Positions 1-6,834 of a stretch of DNA of 8,204 nt are shown in pieces. A program made the translations under genes and the position numbers. Origin of the DNA: Bacillota bacterium (GTDB lineage: Bacteria; Bacillota; Clostridia; Lachnospirales; Lachnospiraceae); the NCBI GenBank assembly GCA_017861355.1, contig JAGFXQ010000143.1:1-8204 (forward strand), in the 5' to 3' direction. The first letter of the stretch is position 1. Every line of letters begins with the position of its first letter. The notes under the pieces are model-generated. The model saw only the letters and a list, made by a program, of their open reading frames with translations. It had not been told where the DNA came from and did not search any database.

Positions 1-980
1 TGGATGAGGACATCATATATATCAACGGCAAAGAAGTTGGGACACTTCCGATGCAGTATATTCCGCGAAGGTATGAGGTACCGGAGGGACTTCTGAGGGT
101 AGGTACCAACGTTATTGTTATAAGAGTAGTGAATTATTCTGGAAAAGGGGGATTCTATAAAGAAAAGCCTTACTGCCTGGAATGGGATCAGGATAGAATC
201 GATCTTAGCGGTCCATGGCAATATTGTATCGGAGCAAAAAATGATCCGCTGCCAATTCCTACTTTTGTTCCATGGCAGCCCACCGGATTATATAATGCAA
301 TGATTGCGCCGGTAATCTCTTATCCAATCAAAGGGGCAATATGGTACCAGGGTGAGACGAACGGAAGCAGACCGAAAGAATATGAAAGCCTGTTGAAAGC
401 ACTGATCCATGATTGGCGATCCAAGTGGGGACAAGATTTTCCGTTCCTCTATGTCCAATTACCGAATTTTGAAGAGGCCAATCCGGAACCGGTAGAAAGC
501 GACTGGGCGATTCTCCGAGAGGGACAGCGAAGAACTCTTCAGGTTCCGGGTACAGGTATGGCAGTTACGATTGATGTTGGTGAATGGAATGATATTCATC
601 CGGTCAATAAGAAAGAAGTTGGAAGGCGTCTTAGCTTAACTGCTCAAAGGGTTGCTTATGGAGATGACACCATAGTGTCCTCAGGGCCTATGATTATGGA
701 TGCAGAGCGACAGGACGGCAAAATCAAATTAAAGTTTGACGAAACCGGAGCCGGACTGACAACAAACGATGGTCAAAAGCCGGGTCATATTGCGATCGCC
801 GGGGCAGATGGAAGATTTGTCTGGGCAGAGACAGAGCTTGCAGGTAATTGCGTTCTGGTATGGAGCGAAGCAGTTCCTAATCCGGTATGCATTCGATATG
901 CTTGGGCACAGAACCCGGTAGGTGCAAATCTATATAATATAGATGGACTTCCCGCTTCCCCTTTCTACTTCCAGCTGTAA
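1..980 (+). CDS. Sialate O-acetylesterase, C-terminal part (5' end outside window)
   Basis: The reading frame is open from base 3, so the gene enters from the left edge; the ATG at 51 is internal, and 325 residues are visible. The first visible residues (DEDIIYINGKEVG) and the following PRRYEVPEGLL and NVIVIRV stretches match the galactose-binding-like beta-sandwich inserted in this family. Next comes QPTGLYNAMIAPVI, then the SASA/SGNA-hydrolase block WYQGETN (visible residues 114-120, base 342) and DIHPVNK (visible residues 197-203, base 591). In this family the Asp and His of DIHP complete the catalytic triad; the nucleophilic Ser (GQSN block) lies off the window. The enzyme removes O-acetyl groups from sialic acids or similar acetylated sugars, usually during host- or plant-glycan use. 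Location cannot be judged because the N-terminus is missing. No terminator is obvious behind it. The family call is firm; the exact sugar is not. Confidence 0.92.
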   Translation, partial: DEDIIYINGKEVGTLPMQYIPRRYEVPEGLLRVGTNVIVIRVVNYSGKGGFYKEKPYCLEWDQDRIDLSGPWQYCIGAKNDPLPIPTFVPWQPTGLYNAMIAPVISYPIKGAIWYQGETNGSRPKEYESLLKALIHDWRSKWGQDFPFLYVQLPNFEEANPEPVESDWAILREGQRRTLQVPGTGMAVTIDVGEWNDIHPVNKKEVGRRLSLTAQRVAYGDDTIVSSGPMIMDAERQDGKIKLKFDETGAGLTTNDGQKPGHIAIAGADGRFVWAETELAGNCVLVWSEAVPNPVCIRYAWAQNPVGANLYNIDGLPASPFYFQL

Positions 981-1027
981 TAGCTTTAACCAATTGATTT
1001 TTAGAAGCTCATTACGACTAGAATTGT

Positions 1028-1056
1028 TTGTAACAACGAATAATCATCCTTATAAG
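1028..1056 (+). promoter_or_regulatory. Candidate sigma-A promoter for the DUF4256 gene
   Basis: A -35-like TTGTAA (1028-1033, 4 of 6 consensus bases) is followed after exactly 17 bp by TATAAG (1051-1056, 5 of 6). Transcription would start near 1063, leaving a leader of about 67 nt before the ATG at 1130. The -35 box is only fair, so this is a candidate. The same transcript may run on through the radical SAM and pseudouridine synthase genes, since I see no terminator before 3476. Confidence 0.45.
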
Positions 1057-1129
1057 CGTATCATCAGAAGTGGCTACCAATCATAATACAGTTTATCGTC
1101 AACAAAATGATAATAAGGAGGAATATTAT

Positions 1130-1693
1130 ATGGAAAATGAAAAGATATTGTCAACGGAACAGCGTGCGAATATACTTGAGATATTGAAGATGCGCTTTGA
1201 GAAAAATATGGACCGACATATGGGATTGGAATGGAATATGGTTCTGATTAGGCTGGAGGCTAACGATAGTAAGTTATGGTCATTGAATGAAATGGAGAGA
1301 TCCGGTGGCGAACCGGATATCATCTTTGGGGATAGCCAAACCGAGGATTATGTATTTTATGATTGTTCATCCGAAACTCCGATTGGACGAAGAAGTCTGT
1401 GTTATGACCGGGATGCCTTGAATTCGAGGAAAGAGAATAAGCCGAAAAGCAGTGCTATGGAGATGGCCGGTGAAATGGGTATCGAGATGTTAAATGAAGA
1501 ACAGTATCGGGAGTTGCAAAAATTCGGTGCTTTTGATGCAAAAAGCTCAAGCTGGGTGAATACGCCTGACAACATTAGAAAACTTGGCGGAGCATTATTC
1601 TGTGATCTTCGTTATGGGACTGTTTTCGTATATCATAACGGAGCGGAATCCTATTATTCAGGCAGAGGATTTCGAGGTATGCTTCGAGTTTGA
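1130..1693 (+). CDS. DUF4256 domain-containing protein
   Basis: A 187-residue soluble protein with no signal peptide or membrane segment. I recognise it as a full-length member of the DUF4256 family, which has no known biochemical role. Hallmarks in order are FEKNMDRHMGLEW (23-35), LWSLNEMERSGGEPD (49-63), YDCSSETPIGRRSLCYDRDAL (77-97, split by less conserved positions), SSWVNTP (140-146 region) and the strongly conserved end GGALFCDLRYGTVFVYHNG (153-171) followed by AESYYSGRGFRG. The density of invariant-looking Asp, Glu, Arg, Cys and Tyr suggests an enzyme or nucleotide/nucleic-acid binder, but that is inference. The start at 1130 is chosen because AAGGAGG (1115-1121) lies 8 nt upstream; the in-frame ATG at 1070 has no such site and adds a low-complexity, Asn/Gln-rich extension. 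It is followed by 78 nt and then the radical SAM gene. Confidence 0.88.
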   Translation: MENEKILSTEQRANILEILKMRFEKNMDRHMGLEWNMVLIRLEANDSKLWSLNEMERSGGEPDIIFGDSQTEDYVFYDCSSETPIGRRSLCYDRDALNSRKENKPKSSAMEMAGEMGIEMLNEEQYRELQKFGAFDAKSSSWVNTPDNIRKLGGALFCDLRYGTVFVYHNGAESYYSGRGFRGMLRV

Positions 1694-1771
1694 AATATGA
1701 TAAATGTCGGATCACCGGATTAAGTCCAAGACGGTTACCGGAGAGAAGAAAGTTTTACAGAGGAGAAGTAA

Positions 1772-2650
1772 ATGAGCCGATTTAAGAAGATTTATATTGA
1801 GATATGTAATGTGTGTAACCTTCAGTGTGATTTTTGCCCTCCGACGCTGCGTAAACCACAAATAATGAGCACGGCGACCTTTTGTGAGATACTGGATCAG
1901 ATTAAGGGTTATACGGATTATCTGTATTTTCATGTAAAGGGAGAGCCGCTTCTGCATCCTGATTTAGGAACGCTTCTGGATATCAGCCATGAGAAAGGGT
2001 TTCAGGTTAATATAACCACCAACGGAACGATGATTCACTCGGTGGCTGACCAACTGATGGGTAAGCCGGCACTCCGGCAGATCAACTTCTCTCTTCATAG
2101 CTTTGATGGAAACGAAGGTGGTCCGAATAAGAAGGAATATGTGAAGGATATCCTGACCTTCGCGAAGACGGCCACAGAGCAATCAGCACTTCGTGTGGGA
2201 CTGCGATTGTGGAATCTGAGTGAGGATAATGAGATTAATATAGATCAGAAGAGAAACAATGAGGTGCTTCAATTCATAGAAGATGAATTTGATCTACCTT
2301 TTAAGATTCAGGAGAAGGTCGAACCGGGCAGAGGAATCAAGGTTGCTGAGAGAATTTATTTGAATCAGGATCATCAATTTCAGTGGCCGGATCTGAAGGA
2401 AGAGGAAGACGATGGCCGCGGCTTTTGCTATGGTCTTCGTAGCCAGGCAGCGATTCTGGTGGACGGGACAGTCGTACCCTGTTGTCTGGATGGGGAGGGA
2501 GTACTATCCCTAGGTAATATTAAGGACAAACCATTCTCTGAGATAATTGAGAGTGAACGAGCGAATCATTTAGTGGAGGGTTTCTCAAGACGCGAAGCAG
2601 TCGAAGAACTCTGCAGAAAATGCGGCTACAGAAAAAGATTCGGAAAATAG
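1772..2650 (+). CDS. Radical SAM/SPASM domain protein of unknown substrate
   Basis: A 292-residue cytosolic iron-sulfur enzyme. The radical SAM core starts at the N-terminus with the cluster motif CNLQCDFC (C15-x3-C19-x2-C22); an additional C12 lies just before it. The GEP at 57-59 corresponds to the SAM-binding GGE region, and TTNGT (82-86) is another family landmark. The C-terminal part carries C219, CC at 237-238 in the segment GTVVPCC, and CRKC at 281-284, which fits a short SPASM/twitch domain holding probably one auxiliary [4Fe-4S] cluster. AGGAG (1761-1765) stands 6 nt before the ATG. It lies 23 nt upstream of the pseudouridine synthase gene, an arrangement I associate with Clostridia and Bacilli. 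By family it should use a 5'-deoxyadenosyl radical; SPASM proteins often modify peptides, but no precursor peptide gene is visible nearby, and the target is unknown. Confidence 0.9.
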   Translation: MSRFKKIYIEICNVCNLQCDFCPPTLRKPQIMSTATFCEILDQIKGYTDYLYFHVKGEPLLHPDLGTLLDISHEKGFQVNITTNGTMIHSVADQLMGKPALRQINFSLHSFDGNEGGPNKKEYVKDILTFAKTATEQSALRVGLRLWNLSEDNEINIDQKRNNEVLQFIEDEFDLPFKIQEKVEPGRGIKVAERIYLNQDHQFQWPDLKEEEDDGRGFCYGLRSQAAILVDGTVVPCCLDGEGVLSLGNIKDKPFSEIIESERANHLVEGFSRREAVEELCRKCGYRKRFGK

Positions 2651-2673
2651 GACTCCAGTAAGGAATGTTAAGC

Positions 2674-3459
2674 ATGAGATTAGATAAATATCTGGCAGAG
2701 TCGGCAGCAGGAACGAGGAAAGTCGTCCGAGACTATGTCAAAGACGGAAAAGTAACGGTGAATGATCAGGTTATCCTGAATCCTGCCGAAGAGATAGATG
2801 AGAAGGCAGATACAGTGATTTGTCTCGGCAGAGAGACCATCCATACCGGAAAGGTATATTATATGTTCCATAAACCTGCAGGATGCGTTACGGCAAGGAC
2901 AGATGAAGACTGCAGGACGGTATTGGATTACTTTGATCCCGATCACAGAGCGGGAATCTTCCCGGTTGGAAGACTCGATAAGGATACCGAGGGGCTGCTC
3001 CTTCTGACGAATGACGGAGAATTCAGCCATAATCTAATGCATCCGGATAAGCATATCGAGAAGACCTATTTCTTCTGGGCCTTTGGCCGCCTGAATGAGG
3101 ATTCGAAGGCCAAGCTTCTGAGTGGTATTTCGCTTAAGTCAGAGGAAGATCTAGCAATAGCATACAAACTTGAGGTTGTAGAGGAAGGGAATTATCAGGA
3201 CCTGAGGGAGAGAATCGAACCGCTGATCCGAAGAGATATCCGAATGAATTCATCGAGGCAAGCGGTCGTTGCAGGATATCTGACCATCTCGGAAGGCCGA
3301 AAGCATCAGGTGAAACGAATGCTGAAGGAAGTGGGCTGCTATATCGCTTATCTAAAGCGGGTATCCATCGGGGAATTATACCTGGATGAGGCCTTACCAA
3401 AAGGACAATACCGGGAGCTTACAAAGGAAGAAATAGAATTAGTACGGCATCTGAATTGA
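2674..3459 (+). CDS. rsuA: RsuA-type 16S rRNA pseudouridine synthase (probably U516)
   Basis: A 261-residue enzyme that isomerises uridine to pseudouridine in rRNA; closest by motif to the RsuA group, which acts on 16S rRNA position 516. It has an N-terminal S4 RNA-binding domain (MRLDKYLAE through VTVNDQVI, about 1-50), then FHKPAGCVTA, and the catalytic block FPVGRLDKDTEGLLLLTNDG (about 96-115). The catalytic Asp is residue 102 with the chosen start, the same number as the essential Asp of E. coli RsuA. KTYFFW (about 131) and EGRKHQVKRML (207-217) are also typical. The start at 2674 is preferred over the ATG at 2665 because AAGGA (2660-2664) abuts 2665 but lies 9 nt before 2674, and family proteins begin MRLDK. 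A segment at roughly 170-200 is longer than in RsuA of E. coli or Bacillus. An RluB (23S) role is the alternative. Confidence 0.88.
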   Translation: MRLDKYLAESAAGTRKVVRDYVKDGKVTVNDQVILNPAEEIDEKADTVICLGRETIHTGKVYYMFHKPAGCVTARTDEDCRTVLDYFDPDHRAGIFPVGRLDKDTEGLLLLTNDGEFSHNLMHPDKHIEKTYFFWAFGRLNEDSKAKLLSGISLKSEEDLAIAYKLEVVEEGNYQDLRERIEPLIRRDIRMNSSRQAVVAGYLTISEGRKHQVKRMLKEVGCYIAYLKRVSIGELYLDEALPKGQYRELTKEEIELVRHLN

Positions 3460-3475
3460 TTGAATAGGAAAACTT

Positions 3476-3509
3476 ATGGAAGGGCCATTACTGACCCTTC
3501 TATTTTTTT
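3476..3509 (+). terminator. Rho-independent terminator behind the rsuA-type gene
   Basis: GAAGGG (3479-3484) pairs with CCCTTC (3495-3500) around a 10-nt loop. Outer pairs at 3476-3478 with 3501-3503, including one G-T, can lengthen the stem. Seven T follow (3503-3509). It lies 16 nt after the stop codon and separates this gene group from the iron operon. Confidence 0.88.
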
Positions 3510-3554
3510 GTACAGGTTATAAAAGGCATAACTACAGAGCCACATTATTGGAAT

Positions 3555-3569
3555 TGATAATCAATATCA
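3555..3569 (+). promoter_or_regulatory. Fur box (iron-responsive operator)
   Basis: TGATAATCAATATCA matches the Bacillus Fur 7-1-7 consensus TGATAATNATTATCA at 13 of the 14 defined positions. The surrounding 17 bp (3554-3570) form an inverted repeat with 7 of 8 pairs. It ends 6 bp upstream of the -35 box of the promoter that serves an iron-siderophore importer, which is where an iron-loaded Fur repressor would be expected. The context makes Fur the best assignment; a PerR- or DtxR-type regulator is less likely from the sequence. Confidence 0.85.
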
Positions 3570-3575
3570 AAATGC

Positions 3576-3604
3576 TTGACAAATAGAATAATCTTCTATA
3601 AAAT
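3576..3604 (+). promoter_or_regulatory. Sigma-A promoter of the siderophore importer operon
   Basis: A perfect -35 box TTGACA (3576-3581) and a -10 box TAAAAT (3599-3604, 5 of 6) are separated by exactly 17 bp. Transcription should begin near 3611, giving a leader of about 94 nt. The Fur box lies directly upstream, so iron repression is expected. No other promoter of comparable quality is seen before the next gene. Confidence 0.85.
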
Positions 3605-3610
3605 ATACGT

Positions 3611-3621
3611 TGCTGGCAGCA
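3611..3621 (+). repeat. Short palindrome at the predicted transcription start
   Basis: TGCTG, one spacer base, then CAGCA form a perfect 5-1-5 inverted repeat beginning at the predicted start site of the iron operon. It could be a second operator or a small 5' hairpin. It is short enough to be chance. Confidence 0.3.
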
Positions 3622-3704
3622 TATCGTATACAAAACATAGCAGAACACATTATAGATAGGGCAGAGATTCTACTATACCCGCTATAAAATAAAGGAGAGT
3701 ACAT

Positions 3705-4808
3705 ATGAAAATCAACAAGCAAATTTCCATTCTAGCAATAGCCCTAATGTTAACCTTAACCGCCTGTGAGGTCAAATCAGAGCCTGTGAATGCTTTGAAT
3801 GAAACCGAGACACCCGATTCAGCGTCTCAGACTCCTGTACAAGAGGAGACGGTTTCCGAAGAGACTTCGGATAAAGAAGCCGAAGCTGGTATCACTCAAT
3901 ATCCGATTATCATAAAGCATGCATTTGGAGAGACTGTGATAGAGAAGAAACCGGAGCGTATTGCAAGTATTTCCTGGGGGAATCAGGATGTACCATTAGC
4001 ACTTGGCGTCATTCCGGTTGGAGTATCAAAAGCAAATTACGGAGTGTCCGATGATAGCGGATTGCTGCCTTGGACATCGGAGGGCTTCAAAGCCTTAGGT
4101 GTAGACACCCCGGTTCTCTTCAATGACACAGACGGACTGGATTATGAAGCCATCAGCAACGCCAATCCGGATGTCATTCTGGCAGCTTATTCGGGAATTA
4201 CACAGGATGAATATAATTTGCTGAGTGAGATTGCTCCGGTGATTGCATATCCTACATTGGCATGGCAGACCTATTGGCGTGATCAGATTACTCTGGATGC
4301 GACAGGAATGGGAATGCAGGCGGAAGGCGAACTTCTCGTAACACAGCTGGAGCAGCTGATAGAGGAGAAGACAAGTGACTATCCTCAGCTATCGGGTAAG
4401 AAGGCAGCGTTCTTTTACTTTAATCCTTCTGATTTGGGTAAATTCTATATCTATCTTCCGGCGGATCCACGAGCTGCTTATCTGACGGATTTAGGAATGG
4501 AATTTCCGGAAAGTGTATTATCACTTGCAGAAGGCTCCGGAAGCTTTGCTTTGGAGCTGAGTGCTGAAAATGTGGACCAGCTGAAGGATGTTGATATTAT
4601 GATTGCTTATGGCGATGCATCTTTATTAGAAGCCTTACAGACAGATGCACTACTTAGCACAGTTCCGGCAATTCAGAGAGGGTCCGTTGCGCTGATCACA
4701 GACGGGACACCACTGGCAGCCTCCTGTACACCCAGCGCACTTTCTATCCAAGCCACGATAGATGACTACCTGAAGCTACTTGGAGAGGCAGCGGATAAAG
4801 TAAAATGA
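3705..4808 (+). CDS. Iron-siderophore ABC transporter, substrate-binding lipoprotein
   Basis: A 367-residue receptor that binds a ferric siderophore outside the membrane and delivers it to the permease pair. The N-terminus is a lipoprotein signal: MKINKQ, a hydrophobic stretch at 7-19, and lipobox LTAC with the lipidated Cys at 21. Residues 22-62 are an acidic, Ser/Thr/Glu-rich linker typical of Gram-positive anchored receptors. The rest is a Peripla_BP_2 (FhuD/BtuF-like, class III) fold: PERIASISWGNQDVPLALGV (start 83) opens lobe 1, LDYEAISNANPDVILA (145-160) is the family hallmark, and lobe 2 ends with the helix IQATIDDYLKLL. AAAGGAG (3691-3697) lies 7 nt before the ATG. It is the first gene of the operon and overlaps the next by ATGA. 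The siderophore type cannot be read from the sequence; heme or cobalamin receptors are possible but fit less well. Confidence 0.9.
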   Translation: MKINKQISILAIALMLTLTACEVKSEPVNALNETETPDSASQTPVQEETVSEETSDKEAEAGITQYPIIIKHAFGETVIEKKPERIASISWGNQDVPLALGVIPVGVSKANYGVSDDSGLLPWTSEGFKALGVDTPVLFNDTDGLDYEAISNANPDVILAAYSGITQDEYNLLSEIAPVIAYPTLAWQTYWRDQITLDATGMGMQAEGELLVTQLEQLIEEKTSDYPQLSGKKAAFFYFNPSDLGKFYIYLPADPRAAYLTDLGMEFPESVLSLAEGSGSFALELSAENVDQLKDVDIMIAYGDASLLEALQTDALLSTVPAIQRGSVALITDGTPLAASCTPSALSIQATIDDYLKLLGEAADKVK

Positions 4809-5803
4809 GATCTTCGAAAAAAGTTATCCTAATTCTGATAAGCAGTGTAAGTATCATCCTATGTTTTATTGCATCTCTTGCTTTTGGTGCTAGATACATC
4901 GTATTTGGCGATGTAATCAATTCGTTACTCTATCCGGAGAATACCTCCTTCGGCGCTATGGTGGCCAGGGAACGAATTCCCAGAACAGTATTCAGTCTTA
5001 TGGCAGGAGCGTCTCTCGGAGTATCCGGAGCACTAATGCAGGCGATCACGAGGAATCCGATTGCAGATCCCAGTATCCTGGGTGTAAATACCGGAGCTTC
5101 CCTCTTCGTAGTGAGCGGGATTGCATTTTTTGAGATCAATACCTCCGGTCAGTACATCTGGTTTGCATTGGCTGGAGCTGCAATCACAGCGATCTTTGTG
5201 TACGGAATCGGCTCTCTGGGGTATGGCGGAGCAACGCCGATTAAGCTGGCATTGGCCGGCGCAGCTACCAGTGCTGCCTTATCCTCATTGGTGAGCGCTG
5301 TGATTCTACCAAGAACGGAAGTGATGAATGCATTCCGGTTCTGGCAGGTGGGAAGCGTCAGCGGGGCGGACTGGGATGGAATTCTTAAGATATTGCCATT
5401 TATGAGCATAGGCATTGTAACCGGTGTTCTGGTAACACCTGCACTAAATGCTTTGGCACTGGGGGATGAAGTGGCAACCGGACTGGGAGTAAGAACCGGA
5501 ATGGTCCGAATGCTTGGAGCCTGTGCCGGGGTGCTACTATGTGGAGCTACTACGGCACTGGCTGGTCCGATTGGCTTTGTAGGGTTAATGATACCGCATT
5601 CCATGCGACTGATCTGCGGACCGAATATGAAATATATTGTTCCTATGTCGGCCGTCGGTGGTGCAGTTCTTCTCACCATATCAGACATCATAGGAAGACT
5701 GCTCGGTAATCCGGGAGAAATGGAAGCAGGAATCATTACGGCGTTCTTTGGAGCGCCTATCCTGATTATTATTGCAAAGAGGACAAAGGTGCGATCCATA
5801 TGA
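4805..5803 (+). CDS. Iron-siderophore ABC transporter permease 1 (FecCD family)
   Basis: A 332-residue integral membrane protein with many hydrophobic segments, as in the BtuC/FecCD fold of about ten helices. Landmarks are RIPRTVFSLMAGASLGVSG (57-75), QAITRNPIADPSILGVNTGA (79-98), FRFWQVGS (177-184), LGDEVATGLGV (219-229), the ATPase-contact region GPIGFVGLMIPHSMRL (254-269), and FFGAPILIII near the end. With the second permease it forms the channel for the ferric siderophore. Length is normal. The start overlaps the receptor stop (ATGA, 4805-4808). The only purine-rich site, GGAGAGG (4782-4788), is 16 nt away, so translation probably depends on coupling to the upstream gene. Confidence 0.93.
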   Translation: MRSSKKVILILISSVSIILCFIASLAFGARYIVFGDVINSLLYPENTSFGAMVARERIPRTVFSLMAGASLGVSGALMQAITRNPIADPSILGVNTGASLFVVSGIAFFEINTSGQYIWFALAGAAITAIFVYGIGSLGYGGATPIKLALAGAATSAALSSLVSAVILPRTEVMNAFRFWQVGSVSGADWDGILKILPFMSIGIVTGVLVTPALNALALGDEVATGLGVRTGMVRMLGACAGVLLCGATTALAGPIGFVGLMIPHSMRLICGPNMKYIVPMSAVGGAVLLTISDIIGRLLGNPGEMEAGIITAFFGAPILIIIAKRTKVRSI

Positions 5804-6834
5804 TAGCTCAAAATCAAAGTATTATTAGAACAGGATATCAAAGAAGAAGATTGCGTTGGCTGGCAGTATCTTTACTTTTGGCAGCAGTGGTAATACTTCT
5901 TTGTGCAGTGATGTTAATGATAGGTAATATAAGTTATTCTCTTACCACAGTGCTTCGGGTGCTCTTCGGAGAACAGATACAGGGTGTTTCCTTCGCAATT
6001 GGTACGCTGCGGTTACCTCGTATGTTATCCGGTCTTCTCGTCGGAGCTGCCTTCGGAGTCGCGGGGAATACCTTTCAGACGATGCTTCGTAATCCATTGG
6101 CCAGTCCTGACATCATCGGAGTATCTTCCGGCTCTAGCGTTGCCGCGGTGTTCTGTCTTCTAATTCTGAAGACAGACGGGGGCATAATATCCGTAGCAGC
6201 AGTCTTCTCCGGTTTATTCGTAGCCTTGCTGATCTACAGGTTATCGAAAGACGGAGGCTTCTCCGGCGGAAGGCTTATTCTGATTGGGATTGGAATACAG
6301 GCGATGCTGAATGCCGTTATCTCCTTCTTATTATTAAGGGCCTCCCAATATGATGTACCGGCAGCACTCCGGTGGCTCAGCGGAAGCTTGAATGGAGTGC
6401 AAATGAAGAACATACCCTGGCTTGCCGCTGCGGTTGGTATCTTTGGTTCCATCATCCTTCTGATGGGTAATCAGCTTAAACTGCTGGAGCTTGGGGAGCA
6501 AACAGCAATTACCCTAGGGCTGAAGACGGATCAGACACGTCTTATCTTGGTGATCAGTGCTGTGATTCTGATCGCTTTTGCTACGGCGGTCACCGGCCCG
6601 GTCGCCTTTGTTGCCTTTCTGTCGGGGCCGATCGCTGATCGTCTGGTGGGCAGGGGATCATCGAATGTTATCCCTTCTGGTCTGATTGGTTCGGTACTGG
6701 TATTAGGTTCGGATCTGATTGGACAATTTGCATTCGACATTCGTTTCCCGGTCGGTATCATTACCGGAATTCTGGGAGCGCCTTACTTACTATATTTATT
6801 GATTCGAATGAATCAGACAGGAGGGGCAGCATGA
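5800..6834 (+). CDS. Iron-siderophore ABC transporter permease 2 (FecCD family)
   Basis: A 344-residue membrane protein, homologous to but clearly diverged from permease 1, and its presumed heterodimer partner. Landmarks are a basic N-terminus (YQRRRLRW, 13-20) before the first helix, RLPRMLSGLLVGAAFGVAGN (71-90), MLRNPLASPDIIGVSSGSS (95-113), RWLSGSLNG (191-199), LGEQTAITLGL (231-241), GPVAFVAFLSGPIADRL (266-282) and FPVGIITGILGAPYLLYLL (316-334). In the cytoplasmic coupling region it has SGPIADRL where permease 1 has the more usual IPHSMRL, a variation seen in the second subunit of such pairs. The ATG overlaps the upstream stop (ATGA, 5800-5803); AAAGGTG (5785-5791) gives it a modest ribosome site 8 nt upstream. 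It overlaps the ATPase gene by ATGA as well. Confidence 0.93.
   Translation: MIAQNQSIIRTGYQRRRLRWLAVSLLLAAVVILLCAVMLMIGNISYSLTTVLRVLFGEQIQGVSFAIGTLRLPRMLSGLLVGAAFGVAGNTFQTMLRNPLASPDIIGVSSGSSVAAVFCLLILKTDGGIISVAAVFSGLFVALLIYRLSKDGGFSGGRLILIGIGIQAMLNAVISFLLLRASQYDVPAALRWLSGSLNGVQMKNIPWLAAAVGIFGSIILLMGNQLKLLELGEQTAITLGLKTDQTRLILVISAVILIAFATAVTGPVAFVAFLSGPIADRLVGRGSSNVIPSGLIGSVLVLGSDLIGQFAFDIRFPVGIITGILGAPYLLYLLIRMNQTGGAA

Noticed and set aside
982..1009. Hairpin AGCTT/AAGCT after the esterase gene
   Set aside because: The stem has only 5 bp with an 18-nt loop and no T-run follows, so it is not a credible terminator.
1070..1129. Upstream ATG extending the DUF4256 protein by 20 residues
   Set aside because: There is no ribosome site before 1070, the extension is low complexity, and AAGGAGG at 1115-1121 clearly serves the ATG at 1130.
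2680..3030. A 116-codon open frame on the - strand inside the rsuA-type gene
   Set aside because: It lies fully antisense to conserved S4 and catalytic-domain coding sequence and has no protein family features.
3651..3686. Possible hairpin TATAG/CTATA plus GGG/CCC upstream of the receptor ribosome site, considered as a riboswitch or attenuator
   Set aside because: The pairing is short and bulged, no conserved riboswitch core is recognisable, and the leader is only about 94 nt.
5149..5841. A 230-codon open frame on the - strand opposite the permease genes
   Set aside because: It is antisense to a clear FecCD permease, is rich in Pro, Ile, Ser and Thr as expected from a shadow frame, and shows no recognisable domain or good ribosome site.
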